A stretch of DNA of 64,000 bases from Saccharothrix sp. NRRL B-16314 (GCF_000716595.1 NZ_JNXC01000004.1:218084-282083), one strand, 5' to 3'; positions 43,965-55,091 are shown, counted from the first letter of the stretch. Numbers and translations: made by a program. Notes: a model not told the origin generated them from the letters alone.

Positions 43965-46100
43965 ATGCACCGCCTCCGATCCGCACGCAGGGTGCTCGCA
44001 CCGCTCGTGGGTTTCGCCCTGGTCATAGGACTCGCGGTAGTCCCGGGCACGGCGACCGCGGCACCCGAGCTCCTCTCCCAGGGCAAGCCCGCCACCGCGT
44101 CGTCGCTCGAAGGCGCGGGCACGCCCGCGTCGGCGGCCGTCGACGGCAACGGCGGCACGCGGTGGGCCAGCGCGTGGAGCGACCCGCAGTGGCTTCGGGT
44201 CGACCTGGGCGCCACGTCCACCCTGAGCCGCGTCGAGCTGGACTGGGAAGCCGCGTACGGGACCTCGTTCCAGATCCAGGTCTCCGCCGACGGCAGCACG
44301 TGGACCCCCGTCCACACCACCACTTCCGGCACCGGCGGCAAGCAGGGCTTCGACGTCACCGGCTCCGGCCGGTACGTGCGCGTGTACGGCACCCAGCGCG
44401 CCAACGGCTACGGCTACTCGCTGTGGGAGTTCCGCGTCTACGGCACGCAGGGCACCACTCCCCCGCCCGGCGACGGCGTGCGCGTCACCGGCTCGCAGGG
44501 CAACTGGCAGCTCACCGTCGACGGGAAGCCGTGGACGGTGAAGGGCCTCACCTGGGGTCCGCCCGCCGCGGACGCGGCACGGTACATGCCGGAACTGAAG
44601 TCCATGGGCGTCAACACCTTGCGCACCTGGGGCACGGACGGCTCGACCAAGCCGCTGCTCGACGCGGCGGCGGCCAACGGCCTGAGGGTGATGAACGGCT
44701 TCTGGTTGCAGCCCGGCGGCGGCCCCGGTTCCGGTGGCTGCGTCAACTACGTCACCGACGCGACCTACAAGAACGACATGCTGAACACGATCAAGCAGTG
44801 GGTGACCACCTACAAGGACCACCCCGGCGTGCTCATGTGGAACGTCGGCAACGAGTCGATCCTCGGCCTGCAGAACTGCTACTCGGGCACCGAGCTGGAG
44901 AACCAGCGCGTCGCCTACGCCAAGTACGTGAACGAGGCGGCCCGCGCCATCCACGCCATCGACACCGACCACCCGGTGACGAACACCGACGCGTGGACCG
45001 GCGCGTGGACGTACCTGAAGGCGCACGCGCCCGACCTCGACCTGTACTCGGTGAACTCCTACGGCAACGTGTGCAAGGTCCGCCAGGACTGGATCGACGG
45101 CGGCCACACCAAGCCGTACATCCTCACCGAGGCCGGTCCGGCCGGTGAGTGGGAGGTGCCGAACGACGTCAACGGCGTGCCGAGCGAGCCGACCGACGTG
45201 CAGAAGCGGGATGGCTACACCCGGGCGTGGAACTGCATCACCGGGCACACCGGGGTGTCGTTCGGCGGCACGCTGTTCCACTACGGCACGGAGTACGACT
45301 TCGGCGCCGTGTGGTTCAACCTGACCCCGGCGGGCAAGAAGCGGCTGTCGTTCTACGCGGTGCAGCGGGCGTTCGGCGGTGCGACTCCGGCCAACACGCC
45401 GCCGGTGATCACCGGCATGAACCTGCCCACGAGCGTCCCGGCGGGCGCGCGGCTGGACATCGACGTGGCCGCGAGCGACCCGAACGGCGACGCGATCACC
45501 TGGTCGGCGGCGTTCAACAGCAAGTACATCGACAACAGCGGCGGTCTCGGCTTCACGCCCGTGCAGGTCGACGGCAACCGGCTGAGCGTCACCGCGCCCG
45601 ACCGGCTCGGGGTGTGGAAGGTGTACGTGATGGCCGAGGACGGCCGCGGCAACATCGGCATCGAGACCAAGTCGGTCCGGGTCGTGGCGCCGCAGCCGGC
45701 GGGCGTGAACGTGGCGCAGGGCAAGCCGACCACGGCGTCGTCCTACCAGCAGGTGGGCGACGGCGCGCCGTTCCCGCCGAGCAACACCACGGACGGCAAC
45801 GCGACGACCCGCTGGGCCAGTGACTGGGCGGACCCGCAGTGGGTCCGGGTCGACCTGGGCGCGCCGACCGCGTTCAACCACGTCCAGCTGGTGTGGGAGG
45901 GCGCTTACGGCCGGGCGTACGAGATCCAGGTGTCCGACGACGGGACCACGTGGCGGTCTGTGCACGGCACGACCACCGGGAACGGCGGCGTGGACTCGAT
46001 CGACGTGACGGCCACCGCGCGGTACGTGCGGCTGCACGCCACCCAGCGCGGCACGGGCTGGGGCTACTCGCTCTACGAGTTCGGCGTCTACCGGCGCTGA
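43965..46100 (+). CDS. Secreted clan GH-A glycoside hydrolase with two discoidin (F5/8C) domains
   Basis: 711 residues from an ATG after AGGAG. Signal peptide about 1-32; first F5/8 type C sugar-binding domain about 34-163; TIM-barrel catalytic domain about 175-470 with acid/base Glu297 in W-N-V-G-N-E-S and nucleophile Glu389 in I-L-T-E-A-G; an Ig-like domain about 475-570; second F5/8C domain to the end. The pattern resembles GH2-type barrels without the usual N-terminal sandwich. It likely attacks an extracellular beta-glycan. It is regulated by the operator upstream. Exact family and substrate are uncertain. Confidence 0.85.
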   Translation: MHRLRSARRVLAPLVGFALVIGLAVVPGTATAAPELLSQGKPATASSLEGAGTPASAAVDGNGGTRWASAWSDPQWLRVDLGATSTLSRVELDWEAAYGTSFQIQVSADGSTWTPVHTTTSGTGGKQGFDVTGSGRYVRVYGTQRANGYGYSLWEFRVYGTQGTTPPPGDGVRVTGSQGNWQLTVDGKPWTVKGLTWGPPAADAARYMPELKSMGVNTLRTWGTDGSTKPLLDAAAANGLRVMNGFWLQPGGGPGSGGCVNYVTDATYKNDMLNTIKQWVTTYKDHPGVLMWNVGNESILGLQNCYSGTELENQRVAYAKYVNEAARAIHAIDTDHPVTNTDAWTGAWTYLKAHAPDLDLYSVNSYGNVCKVRQDWIDGGHTKPYILTEAGPAGEWEVPNDVNGVPSEPTDVQKRDGYTRAWNCITGHTGVSFGGTLFHYGTEYDFGAVWFNLTPAGKKRLSFYAVQRAFGGATPANTPPVITGMNLPTSVPAGARLDIDVAASDPNGDAITWSAAFNSKYIDNSGGLGFTPVQVDGNRLSVTAPDRLGVWKVYVMAEDGRGNIGIETKSVRVVAPQPAGVNVAQGKPTTASSYQQVGDGAPFPPSNTTDGNATTRWASDWADPQWVRVDLGAPTAFNHVQLVWEGAYGRAYEIQVSDDGTTWRSVHGTTTGNGGVDSIDVTATARYVRLHATQRGTGWGYSLYEFGVYRR

Positions 46101-46111
46101 CGTGGAACGAC

Positions 46112-46148
46112 GAGGGGCCGGGGGGAGAACTTCCCCCCGGCCCCTCGG
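46112..46148. terminator. Bidirectional stem-loop terminator
   Basis: A perfect 16-base-pair stem (CGAGGGGCCGGGGGGA) with a 5-base loop, between the convergent glycosidase and GH1 genes. Confidence 0.88.
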
Positions 46149-46156
46149 TCGTCCGC

Positions 46157-47557
46157 TCAGCTGCCGCGGACGCGACGGATCGTGTCCCGGTACCACAGCG
46201 CGCTGCCCTTGAGCGTGCGGACCTGCGTCTCGTAGTCCACGTGCACCAGGCCGAACCGCTTGTCGTAGCCGTAGGACCACTCGAAGTTGTCCATCAGGGA
46301 CCACGCGAAGTACCCGCGGATGTCAGCACCCTCGATGCGCGCCTTGGCGACCGCCGCGATGTGCGAGTCCAGGTAACCGGTGCGGTCGTCGTCCCGCACG
46401 AACCCGCTCTCGTCGGCCTTGTCGTCGAACGCCGCGCCGTTCTCGGTGATGACCATCGGCACGCCGGGGTAGTCCTCGCCGATCTGGACCAGGAGCCTCG
46501 TGAACCCCTCAGGCACGATCTCCCAGTCCATCGCGGTCACCGGGCGGCCGTAGCGCACCTCCCGGCAGACCGGGACGCCGTCGGCGTCCTCGGTGTTGCC
46601 GTCCTCGTCCACCCCGGAGAACATCGAGCTGGAGTAGTAGTTCACGCCCAGCACGTCGATGGGCTGCTTGATGATCTCCAGGTCACCCGGCTCGACCGGG
46701 ATGGTGACCCCGCGCGCCTTGAGGTCGTCCACCACGTCGGCCGGGTAGTCGCCGCGCACCAGCGGGTCCAGGTAGATCCGCCGGGACAGGCCGTCCGCCC
46801 GGCGGGCCGCGTCGTGGTCGGCCTCGCTGTCGGAGGCCGGCGCGGCGTGGCCCATGTTGAGCGTGATGCCGAACTCCATCGGCTCGGTGGCCGCCTCGCG
46901 CATGCGCTGCGTGGCCAGGCCGTGGCCCAGCAGCAGGTGGTGCACGGCGTGGATGGCCGACCCGAAGTCCTGCCTGCCGGGCGCCTGGCGGCCCTCGTAG
47001 TAGCCCAGCATCGCCGAGCACCACGGCTCGTTCAGCGTGGTCCAGTGGCGCACCCGGTCGGACAGGGCGTCGAACACGAGCATCGAGTAGTCGGCGAACC
47101 GGTAGGCGGTGTCGCGCACCGGCCAGCCGCCCGCGTCCTCCAGCTCCTGCGGCAGGTCCCAGTGGTAGAGCGTGACCCACGGGTCGATGCCCTTGGCCAG
47201 CAGCTCGTCCACGAGCCGGTCGTAGAACGCCATGCCGGGCGCGTTGACCGGGCCCTTGCCGCCCGGCTGCACGCGCGGCCAGGCGACGGAGAACCGGTAG
47301 GTGTCCACGCCGAGCGAGCCGATCAGCGCGACGTCCTCGGGCATCCGGTGGTAGTGGTCGCACGCGACGTCACCGTTGTCGTCGTTGTGCACCATGCCGG
47401 GCGTTCGGCAGTAGGTGTCCCAGATGGACGGTCCGCGACCGTCTTCTTCGTGCGCCCCCTCGATCTGGTACGCGGAGGTCGCCACGCCCCAGCGGAACGA
47501 GGCGGGCAGGGTGTCGATCGCGGGGTCGTGCCCGACGATCGGCGCCGTGGTGTCCAT
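46157..47557 (-). CDS. GH1 beta-glucosidase/beta-glycosidase
   Basis: 466 residues, no signal peptide, so cytoplasmic. Family 1 motifs: F-R-W-G-V-A-T-S-A-Y-Q-I-E-G near the start, acid/base Glu177 in T-L-N-E-P-W and nucleophile Glu372 in V-I-T-E-N-G, ending G-Y-F-A-W-S-L-M-D-N-F-E-W. It hydrolyses imported beta-linked oligosaccharides. Last gene of the ABC importer operon, 41 bases after an ATPase gene, with an AGAGGAG ribosome-binding site and an intercistronic hairpin in front. Confidence 0.95.
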   Translation of the reverse strand: MDTTAPIVGHDPAIDTLPASFRWGVATSAYQIEGAHEEDGRGPSIWDTYCRTPGMVHNDDNGDVACDHYHRMPEDVALIGSLGVDTYRFSVAWPRVQPGGKGPVNAPGMAFYDRLVDELLAKGIDPWVTLYHWDLPQELEDAGGWPVRDTAYRFADYSMLVFDALSDRVRHWTTLNEPWCSAMLGYYEGRQAPGRQDFGSAIHAVHHLLLGHGLATQRMREAATEPMEFGITLNMGHAAPASDSEADHDAARRADGLSRRIYLDPLVRGDYPADVVDDLKARGVTIPVEPGDLEIIKQPIDVLGVNYYSSSMFSGVDEDGNTEDADGVPVCREVRYGRPVTAMDWEIVPEGFTRLLVQIGEDYPGVPMVITENGAAFDDKADESGFVRDDDRTGYLDSHIAAVAKARIEGADIRGYFAWSLMDNFEWSYGYDKRFGLVHVDYETQVRTLKGSALWYRDTIRRVRGS

Positions 47558-47576
47558 TGATCTCCTCTGGAGGTCG

Positions 47577-47598
47577 GAACCCCTCTTGGTGGAGGGGT

Positions 47599-47600
<2 letters not shown>
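47577..47600 (-). promoter_or_regulatory. Intercistronic hairpin before GH1 gene
   Basis: GAACCCCTC and GAGGGGTTC pair perfectly (9 bp, 6-base loop), overlapping the last bases of the ATPase gene and ending 20 bases before the GH1 ATG. It may stabilise or attenuate the distal message. Confidence 0.55.
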
Positions 47601-48635
<1,035 letters not shown>

Positions 48636-48639
<4 letters not shown>

Positions 48640-49619
48640 GATCCCTCCCTTCCTTCGGCGTTGCCGAGCACCGGCGTGAAGCCGACGCGCATCCGCACCG
48701 TGCGGCCGTCTGCGGTCTTGACGTTCGTCTTGCCGCCGCCGCGCAGCCGTGGGCTGACGAACTCGTCGATGCCGAAGTTCACCAGCGACAAGGCGGTGCC
48801 CAGCAGGGCGATGGCGAGGCCGGCGGGCACGAACCACCACCAGGCGCCCTGTGCGAGGGCCTGCTGGCTCTGCGCCCAGTACAGGACGGTGCCCCAGTTC
48901 CAGTCGCCGCCCGCGCCGACGCCGATGAACGCCAGCGTGATCTCCAGGGTCACCGCGAAGATGACCGTGCCGACGAAACCGGAGGCGATGACGGCGGTGA
49001 GGTTGGGCAGGATCTCGAAGAGGATGATCCGCCACGTCTTCTCGCCGGTGGCCCGCGCGGCTTCGACGTAGTCACGTCCGCGCAGCGACAGCGTCTGCGC
49101 CCTCAGCACGCGTGCGCCCCAGGCCCACGAGGTGAGGCCGATGACGAGCGCGATGGTGAGCGTGCTGGTCTCCGGCAGCGTCGACGTGATGATGATCATC
49201 AGCGGCAGCGCCGGGAGCACCAGGAACACGTTGGACAGCGCGGACAGCATCTCGCTGCCCGCTCCGGCCAGGTAGCCGGACGTGACACCGACGAGGATCG
49301 ACAGGATCGTCGCGACGAGGCCCGCGATGAACCCGACCACCATCACGCTGCGGGTGCCGACCACGACCTGGCTGAAGATGTCCTGGCCGAGGTGGGTGGT
49401 GCCGAACCAGTGCGCGGTCGACGGCCCCTGGAGCAGGTCGCTGCTGCGCCCCGACGGGTCGTACGGCGCGATCCACGGTCCGATGATCGCGAGCAGGGCG
49501 AAGAAGCCCAGGACCGCGAGACCGATGGAGGCCTTGCGGTTGGCCACGAACCTCAGCCTGCGGCGCTTCACGGGCGTCGCGGCCGGGGTCGCCGCCGCGG
49601 TGGAGGGAACGACGGTCAC
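48636..49619 (-). CDS. ABC transporter permease, OppC/DppC type
   Basis: 327 residues from a GTG. The N-terminal helix is followed by A-P-Y-D-P-S-G-R and H-W-F-G-T-T-H-L-G-Q-D-I-F, typical of DppC. Five further helices contain the EAA-type loop E-A-A-R-A-T-G-E-K-T-W-R-I-I-L-F-E-I-L-P-N. It forms the channel with the next gene product. Confidence 0.94.
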
Positions 49620-49622
49620 TGC

Positions 49623-50603
49623 TCAGCCCTCCCGTCGGGTGCGCGGGTCGAGCGCGAGGTAGGCCACGTCGGCGAGGAAGTTCGCCAGCAGCACGGACAA
49701 CGTGATGATCAGGAAGACGCCCTGCATGAGCGGGTAGTCCTTGGCGCCGACCGCCTGGAACAGCTGGAGGCCGAGCCCCGGGTAGGAGAACACGATCTCC
49801 ACCAGCAGCGTTCCGCCGACGATGAAGCCGAGCGACAGCGCGAAACCGGAGACGTTGGGCAGCAGCGCGTTGCGCGCCGCGTAGCCCACCATCACCCGGC
49901 GGTCGGACAGGCCCTTGGCGTGCGCGACGGTCACGTAGTCCTCGGAGGACACCGTGACCATCATGTTGCGCATCGACAGGATCCAGCCCGCCATGGACGA
50001 GATGAGGATCGTGAACGCGGGCAGGATGCCGTGCCGCAGCACGCTGCCGATGAACTGCGGGTCCGGGTTGGGCACCAGACCGCCGTCGTACGCGCCCGAG
50101 GCCGGGAAGAAGCTGTCCGGACCGGTCAGCAGCGCGATCGCGATCAGGCCCAGCCAGAAGTACGGGATGGACGACACGAACGTCGTCACCGGGATCAGCG
50201 CGTCGGCCCAGGAACCGCGCCGCCAGCCGATGCCCGTGCCCAGCGCCGTGCCGATGAGGAAGCCGAGCACGGTGGTGATGCCGACCAGGCCGAGCGTCCA
50301 CGGCAGGCCGTCACCGATGACCTGCGACACCGGTGACGGGAAGTAGGTGAACGACAGGCCGAGGTCGCCGCGCAGCAGCTGGCCCAGGTAGGTGAAGTAC
50401 TGCTCGACCAGGCTCGCGTCCTTGTCCAGCCCGAACAGCACGTACAGGGACTGCACGGCCTCGCTGGTCATCTGGCCGCGGGACCGGGTGATCAGCGCCT
50501 GCACCGGGTCGCCGGGGATGGCGCGCGGGATGAGGAAGTTGATGGTGACCGCGGCCCACGCCGTGAACACGTAGAACGCGATCCGCTTGAGGAGGTAGCT
50601 CAC
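49623..50603 (-). CDS. ABC transporter permease, OppB/DppB type
   Basis: 326 residues from a GTG overlapping the preceding ATPase stop (GTGA). Six helices, N-terminal [11 protein letters not shown] and the loop [16 protein letters not shown], as in DppB. Three bases separate it from the DppC-type gene. Confidence 0.94.
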   Translation of the reverse strand: MSYLLKRIAFYVFTAWAAVTINFLIPRAIPGDPVQALITRSRGQMTSEAVQSLYVLFGLDKDASLVEQYFTYLGQLLRGDLGLSFTYFPSPVSQVIGDGLPWTLGLVGITTVLGFLIGTALGTGIGWRRGSWADALIPVTTFVSSIPYFWLGLIAIALLTGPDSFFPASGAYDGGLVPNPDPQFIGSVLRHGILPAFTILISSMAGWILSMRNMMVTVSSEDYVTVAHAKGLSDRRVMVGYAARNALLPNVSGFALSLGFIVGGTLLVEIVFSYPGLGLQLFQAVGAKDYPLMQGVFLIITLSVLLANFLADVAYLALDPRTRREG

Positions 50604-51748
50604 AACGCCTCCTCGGGCTCGCGCAGCCTGGCCTTGTCCGCTTCGGACAGGCCGTCGCCGTAGAGCCAGCACGCGGCGAAGTGCGCCGTCGAATCGGCTA
50701 CCGCGCCGTCGGCGCTGTCGGTTCCGTCGGCGCTGTCGGCGGGGATGGCGCTGTCCGCGGGGATGGCGAACCGGGGCGGCACCTTCTCGGCGCACACCTT
50801 CATCGCGAACGGGCAGCGCGGGTTGAACCGACAGCCTTCCGGCGGGTTGATCAGGCTCGGGGGTTCGCCCGTGCCGCCGTCCTTCTCCTGCGCGGCGGGC
50901 CGGTCGGGGTCCGGCGCGGACTCGATGAGCAGCTGCGTGTACGGGTGGGCGGGCCGCTGCGTCACGGCCTCGCTCTCGCCGCCCTCGACCACCCGCCCGG
51001 CATACATCACGTACGTCTCGTCGGCGAAGTAGCGCGCCGACGCGATGTCGTGGGTGATGTAGAGGATCGCGAGGCGCAGGCGTTCCTTAAGGTCCTTCAA
51101 CAGGTTCAGCACGCCGAGCCGGATCGAGACGTCCAACATGGACACTGGCTCGTCGGCCAGCAGCACCTCGGGGTCGGCGCCGAGGGCGCGCGCGATGGCG
51201 ACGCGCTGGCGCTGACCGCCGGACAGCTCGTGCGGGAACTTGTCGATGTACCGCTCGGGCGGGGTCAGCTGGACGCGGGTGAGCAGGTGGGTCAGCGCCT
51301 CTTCCCGCTCGGTCGCGGACTTGCCCGCGTTGCCGTGGATCTGCAACGCCCGGGTCAGGTGGTAGCGCACGGTGTGCACGGGGTTCAGCGACGCGAACGG
51401 GTCCTGGAAGATCATCTGGACCCGCTTGCTGTACGCGCGGAACCTCTTGCCGCCGGCGGCGTCGGACACCGCCTCGCCGTGCAACCGGATCGTGCCGCTC
51501 GTCTGCGGGTAGAGCTGGGCCAGCAGCCGGGCCACGGTCGACTTGCCCGAACCGGACTCGCCGACCAGCGCGGTGACCCGGCCGCGGTGCAGCCTGAGCG
51601 TCACGTCCTCGACCGCGCGCACGGAGCGCACCTTCCGGGACAGCAGCTCACGCCCGCGCTTGCGGACCGGGAAGTGCTTGGTCAGGCCATCGGCCTCCAG
51701 GACCACATCAGTGGTCCCGGAGGCCGACGGTGCGGTGCTCGTCGTCAT
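50600..51748 (-). CDS. ABC transporter ATP-binding protein, OppF/DppF type
   Basis: 382 residues; the ATG overlaps the solute-binding gene stop (ATGA). Walker [10 protein letters not shown], signature L-S-G-G-Q-R-Q-R, Walker B V-L-L-A-D-E-P-V and H-loop I-T-H-D. The Cys-containing tail R-F-N-P-R-C-P-F is present. Between it and the C-terminal A-C-W-L-Y is an insertion of imperfect A-I-P-A-D-S / A-D-G-T-D-S repeats (about 325-350) not typical of the family. Confidence 0.93.
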   Translation of the reverse strand: MTTSTAPSASGTTDVVLEADGLTKHFPVRKRGRELLSRKVRSVRAVEDVTLRLHRGRVTALVGESGSGKSTVARLLAQLYPQTSGTIRLHGEAVSDAAGGKRFRAYSKRVQMIFQDPFASLNPVHTVRYHLTRALQIHGNAGKSATEREEALTHLLTRVQLTPPERYIDKFPHELSGGQRQRVAIARALGADPEVLLADEPVSMLDVSIRLGVLNLLKDLKERLRLAILYITHDIASARYFADETYVMYAGRVVEGGESEAVTQRPAHPYTQLLIESAPDPDRPAAQEKDGGTGEPPSLINPPEGCRFNPRCPFAMKVCAEKVPPRFAIPADSAIPADSADGTDSADGAVADSTAHFAACWLYGDGLSEADKARLREPEEAL

Positions 51749-53403
51749 GCGGCCGGCTTCAGGTGCAGGACGACGTCGAGCGCGTTCTCCAGCGTGGGCT
51801 GGAGCGGCGCGTACTGGTTGGACTCGTCCGGCCAGCCGACCCAGTTCTTCGTGCTGTACTGGCCGCCCGCGTTCGCCGCGGAGGTGATGGCGACCGGCAT
51901 GTCCCGCACGAAGATCTGCTGGAGCTTGTGGATCGCCGCGGTGCGGGTGGCGTCGTCGGCGGCGTTGGCGTACTCGTTGAGCAGCACGGTCGCCTCGGGG
52001 TTCTCGTAACGGCCGTAGTTGCCGTTGATGCCACCCTCGCCGATCGGCTTGAACAGCGCGCCGTTCATGATGTTCTCGTAGATGTCGTACGGCGTCGGAC
52101 CGTTGTTGGTCCAGTGCAGCGCGGCCTGGAAGTCACCGGTGTCGAGCGCCTTGCTCCAGGCGTCGGCGTTCGGCAGGTCGACCGTGGCCTCGATGCCGAT
52201 CTCGGAGACGTTGTCCTTGATGATCTCCAGGTTCGTCACGTAGTCCGACCAGCCGGACGGCACGGTCATCTTCAGCGTGACGGGCTGGCCCGACGGGTCC
52301 TTGAGCTTGTCGCCCTCGAACGTGAAGCCGGCGGCGGTCAGCTCCTTCTTCGCGGCCTCGACGTCGACCGTGACGATCTCGCTCTTGAACTCGGGCGCGA
52401 TGTACGAGTCGCCGGCGGGCGTCGGGATGCCGGTGATGTTGTCGACCTTCGGGTAGAAGTACCCCGCCTCGCCCTGGGTGAAGATGTCGTCGCGGTTGAT
52501 CACCATGTTGACCGCGCGGCGCAGGGCCGGGTTGTCCCACGGCTTGACCTTGGTGTTGAACCACAGGCCGTGGATGCCGAGCACCGGCGGGAAGTAGAGC
52601 TTGTAGTGCTCGGGGTCCTTGGAGGTGTAGACCGCCTCGTAGTTCGGGATGAACACGAAGCTCCACTCGGCCGCGCCGGTCGCCAGGGCCGTGGTCTGCG
52701 CGTTGTTGTCGCTGTAGGAGGTGTAGCGGACCTCCTTGACCTTCGGCAGCTCCTGCCAGTACGAGTCGCGCACGGCCAGGGTGACGGTCTGCGGCGTGAA
52801 CGACTTCAGCGTGTACGGGCCGCTGCCGACGGGGGTCTTGATCGTGTCGGTGCTCGGGTCGGCGAGCGTCGACCAGATGTGCTTGGGCACGATCAGCTGT
52901 TCGAGGATCTTCTTCTGGTTGACGAACTGCGACCGCGGGAACTCGACGTCGACCTTGTTCCCGGAGGCGGAGACCTTGTCGTAGGGCACGGAGTCGACGT
53001 TCAGGCCGGGGTTCTTCTTCAGCAGCTCGAACGTGAACGCCACGTCCTCGGCGGTCAGCGGCTTGCCGTCCGACCACGTCGCGCCGTCGCGGACGGTCAG
53101 GCTCAGCTTGTGGAAGTTGTCCGCCCACTCCCATTCGGTGGCCAGCCACGGCTTGGGCTTCTCCGCGGGCTTCGTCTCGTTCACCATCGCCAGCGGCTCG
53201 AAGAGCAGCCGGCGGTAGCCGAGCGAGCTGGCCGCGGAGGTGTTGAGGAACGGGTTGTTGTTCTCGGTCTGCGGACCGTTGGGCATGCCGACGTTCAGCA
53301 CGCCTTCGTTGGCGCTGTTCGTGCCGGGGTTCGTGGACGAACAGGCTGCCGAGAACAGCAGGGCTGCCGCGACGGCGAGGGCGGACGTTCGCCTGAGTCG
53401 CAT
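51745..53403 (-). CDS. Extracellular solute-binding lipoprotein (SBP family 5, likely oligosaccharide)
   Basis: 552 residues from an ATG after AAGGAG. Lipobox S-A-A-C with Cys21. The family-5 fold (peptide/nickel/oligosaccharide binders) shows [17 protein letters not shown] near 100 and the [12 protein letters not shown] motif. It captures ligand for the ABC importer encoded after it. Neighbouring GH1 and GH3 genes and the LacI site argue for beta-oligosaccharides, as in cellobiose-type systems, rather than peptides. First gene of the six-gene importer/GH1 operon. Confidence 0.9.
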   Translation of the reverse strand: MRLRRTSALAVAAALLFSAACSSTNPGTNSANEGVLNVGMPNGPQTENNNPFLNTSAASSLGYRRLLFEPLAMVNETKPAEKPKPWLATEWEWADNFHKLSLTVRDGATWSDGKPLTAEDVAFTFELLKKNPGLNVDSVPYDKVSASGNKVDVEFPRSQFVNQKKILEQLIVPKHIWSTLADPSTDTIKTPVGSGPYTLKSFTPQTVTLAVRDSYWQELPKVKEVRYTSYSDNNAQTTALATGAAEWSFVFIPNYEAVYTSKDPEHYKLYFPPVLGIHGLWFNTKVKPWDNPALRRAVNMVINRDDIFTQGEAGYFYPKVDNITGIPTPAGDSYIAPEFKSEIVTVDVEAAKKELTAAGFTFEGDKLKDPSGQPVTLKMTVPSGWSDYVTNLEIIKDNVSEIGIEATVDLPNADAWSKALDTGDFQAALHWTNNGPTPYDIYENIMNGALFKPIGEGGINGNYGRYENPEATVLLNEYANAADDATRTAAIHKLQQIFVRDMPVAITSAANAGGQYSTKNWVGWPDESNQYAPLQPTLENALDVVLHLKPAA

Positions 53404-53429
53404 GGGTTCTCCTTGTCGGACGGGGTGAA

Positions 53430-53445
53430 GGGCGAGCGCTCTTGT
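53430..53445. promoter_or_regulatory. Weak LacI-type operator of importer operon
   Basis: GGGCGAGCGCTCTTGT keeps the core GAGCGCTCT of the strong sites but loses outer symmetry. It lies 27 bases upstream of the solute-binding gene ATG. Confidence 0.55.
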
Positions 53446-53555
53446 GGTGCTGTCCTGCTTGTCGTGAGTCCGGGCCGCGGGTGCCACGCGGCTGGGACGC
53501 TGCTCGCGTCCCGTGTCGTTGCAGACTCAACCCCGGTGAGACAAGTCACGTCAAT

Positions 53556-53606
53556 CACGAACAGGTTACAAACTTAGACTAATTTTAAGTCGCAAACTAA
53601 GGTCCA
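53556..53606. promoter_or_regulatory. AT-rich divergent control region before ROK gene
   Basis: A sharp AT-rich island with repeated CTTAG/CTAAG elements (AACTTAGACTAATTTTAAGT at 53571-53590 and AAACTAAG near 53594). It lies between the importer operon and the ROK regulator gene, 5 to 55 bases from the latter, and is a good candidate for a ROK operator and both promoters. Confidence 0.5.
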
Positions 53607-53610
53607 TGGC

Positions 53611-54837
53611 GTGGCACCGAAGCGCACCACCGTCCGCGACCTGCGTCGGCAGAACAGGTCGACCCTGCTGTCGATGCTGTTCTTCGACGGTCCGCTGAGC
53701 AGGTACGAGCTGGCGGGCCGGTCCGGGCTGTCGGCCGCGACGGTGTCCACCGTGACCGGCGAGATGGTGGACGAGGGGCTCGTCGTCGAGGCGGGTTCCG
53801 TCGACTCGGACGGCGGCCGGCCGCGGGTGCTGTTGCGCGTCAACCCCGACTTCGGGCACGTCATCGGGGTGGACGTCGGCGAGACGGGGATCAAGGTCGA
53901 GCTGTTCGACCTGGCGCTGACCCAGCTCGCCGCCCTCGACCACGCCCTCTCACCCTCCTCCCCCTCCGCCGTGGCGTCGCTGATCGCGTCGTCGGTGCGG
54001 GACGTGGTCGACGCGGCGGGCGTGCCGGCGTCGACCGTGCTCGGTGTCGGCATCGGCGTCCCGGGCACGGTGGAGCAGGGCGCGACGGCTGTCGTGCACG
54101 CCCCGACGATCGGGTGGGACGGCGTGCGGCTGGAGGAGCTGGTGGCCGACGCCTCCGAGTCGGCGTGGCCGCTGTACGTGGAGAACGGGGCCAAGACGCA
54201 GGGGCAGGCCGAGATGTGGTTCGGCGCCGGCCGTGGGGCGAAGCACGTCGTCATAGCCCTCATCGGCTCCGGCGTCGGTGCCGCCGTCGTGACGGACGGC
54301 GGGGTCTACCGGGGCGCGACCAGCTCGGCCGGCGAGTGGGGGCACACGACCATCGTGTACGGCGGCCGGCCGTGCCGCTGCGGTGCTCTGGGCTGCTTGG
54401 AGGCCTACGTGGGCGCCGAGGGCATCCTCGACCGTTACCGGAAGGCCCGCGGACGTGCCCTGACCGGCGTCGACGAGCAGTCCACCGTGGCCGCCCTGAT
54501 CGAGGCCGCGGCCGGCTCGAAGACCGCTGCGCGGGTGCTCGAGGAGACCGCCGGGTACCTCGGCGCGGGAATCGCCAACCTGGTGAACCTGTTCAACCCG
54601 GAGCGGATCGTGCTCGGCGGCTGGGCCGGTCAGGCGCTGGGAGCCCACCAGCTGGACCGGATCGTCGCCGCCACCCGTGCGCACGCGCTGCGCCACCCGT
54701 ACGAGCAGATCTCCATAGAACTCGGCCACTTGGGCCCGGACGCGGTCGCCGTCGGCGCCGCCACGCTCCCCGTCGCCGCCCTGCTCGACCGCGCCGCCGA
54801 CCCCCGGAAGCTCGCCGTCCGCGCCGACATCGCCTGA
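53611..54837 (+). CDS. ROK-family transcriptional regulator
   Basis: 408 residues from a GTG. N-terminal winged HTH (about 10-65: L-S-R-Y-E-L-A-G-R-S-G-L-S-A-A-T-V-S), then the ROK kinase-like fold with V-I-G-V-D-V-G-E-T, L-G-V-G-I-G-V-P-G and the zinc motif C-R-C-G-A-L-G-C-L-E. The HTH marks it as a NagC/XylR-type sugar-responsive regulator rather than a glucokinase. Divergent from the importer operon, which it may control together with LacI. Confidence 0.92.
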   Translation: MAPKRTTVRDLRRQNRSTLLSMLFFDGPLSRYELAGRSGLSAATVSTVTGEMVDEGLVVEAGSVDSDGGRPRVLLRVNPDFGHVIGVDVGETGIKVELFDLALTQLAALDHALSPSSPSAVASLIASSVRDVVDAAGVPASTVLGVGIGVPGTVEQGATAVVHAPTIGWDGVRLEELVADASESAWPLYVENGAKTQGQAEMWFGAGRGAKHVVIALIGSGVGAAVVTDGGVYRGATSSAGEWGHTTIVYGGRPCRCGALGCLEAYVGAEGILDRYRKARGRALTGVDEQSTVAALIEAAAGSKTAARVLEETAGYLGAGIANLVNLFNPERIVLGGWAGQALGAHQLDRIVAATRAHALRHPYEQISIELGHLGPDAVAVGAATLPVAALLDRAADPRKLAVRADIA

Positions 54838-54840
54838 CCC

Positions 54841-55035
54841 GAACGTCGAACCCATCCCTCCCGAGCGTTGAACTCACCCGACGCGAACGTAGGACTCACC
54901 CGTTCCGAACGTAGGACTCACGCGCCCTGAACGTAGGACTCACGCGAGGTTGGCGTGAGTCCTACGTTCGCGTCCCGTGAGTCCTACGTTCGCGGCGGGT
55001 GAGTCCTACGTTCGGAACGGGTGAGTTCAACGCTC
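54841..55035. repeat. Nine-copy 15-bp repeat array, 22-bp period, inverted about its centre
   Basis: Copies of GAACGTAGGACTCAC (minus orientation) start at 54841 (degenerate), 54863 (variant GAGCGTTGAACTCAC), 54885, 54907 and 54929. Copies in plus orientation (GTGAGTCCTACGTTC) start at 54955, 54977, 54999 and, as the variant GTGAGTTCAACGCTC, at 55021. Every neighbour within a half is exactly 22 bases apart, with 7-base unlike spacers, and an 11-base centre (54944-54954). It begins 3 bases after the ROK stop. The outermost intact pair carries the same variant, so the two halves mirror each other. Confidence 0.95.
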
Positions 55036-55042
55036 GGGGTGG

Positions 55043-55071
55043 TTGACAGGGCGCGTGGTTGGGCTGAGGCT
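55043..55071 (+). promoter_or_regulatory. Promoter of GH3 gene
   Basis: TTGACA (55043-55048) with a weak -10 GAGGCT 17 bases later (55066-55071), just after the repeat array and just before the operator. Confidence 0.45.
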
Positions 55072-55075
55072 GGAC

Positions 55076-55091
55076 GGGAGAGCGCTCTCCG
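55076..55091. promoter_or_regulatory. LacI-type operator of GH3 gene
   Basis: GGGAGAGCGCTCTCCG; 14 central bases are a perfect palindrome. It lies 17 bases before the GTG start, at the expected transcription start. Confidence 0.85.

Noticed and set aside
54841..55035. CRISPR array
   Set aside because: Repeats are only 15 bases, spacers 7 bases, orientation reverses in the middle, and no cas gene is present.
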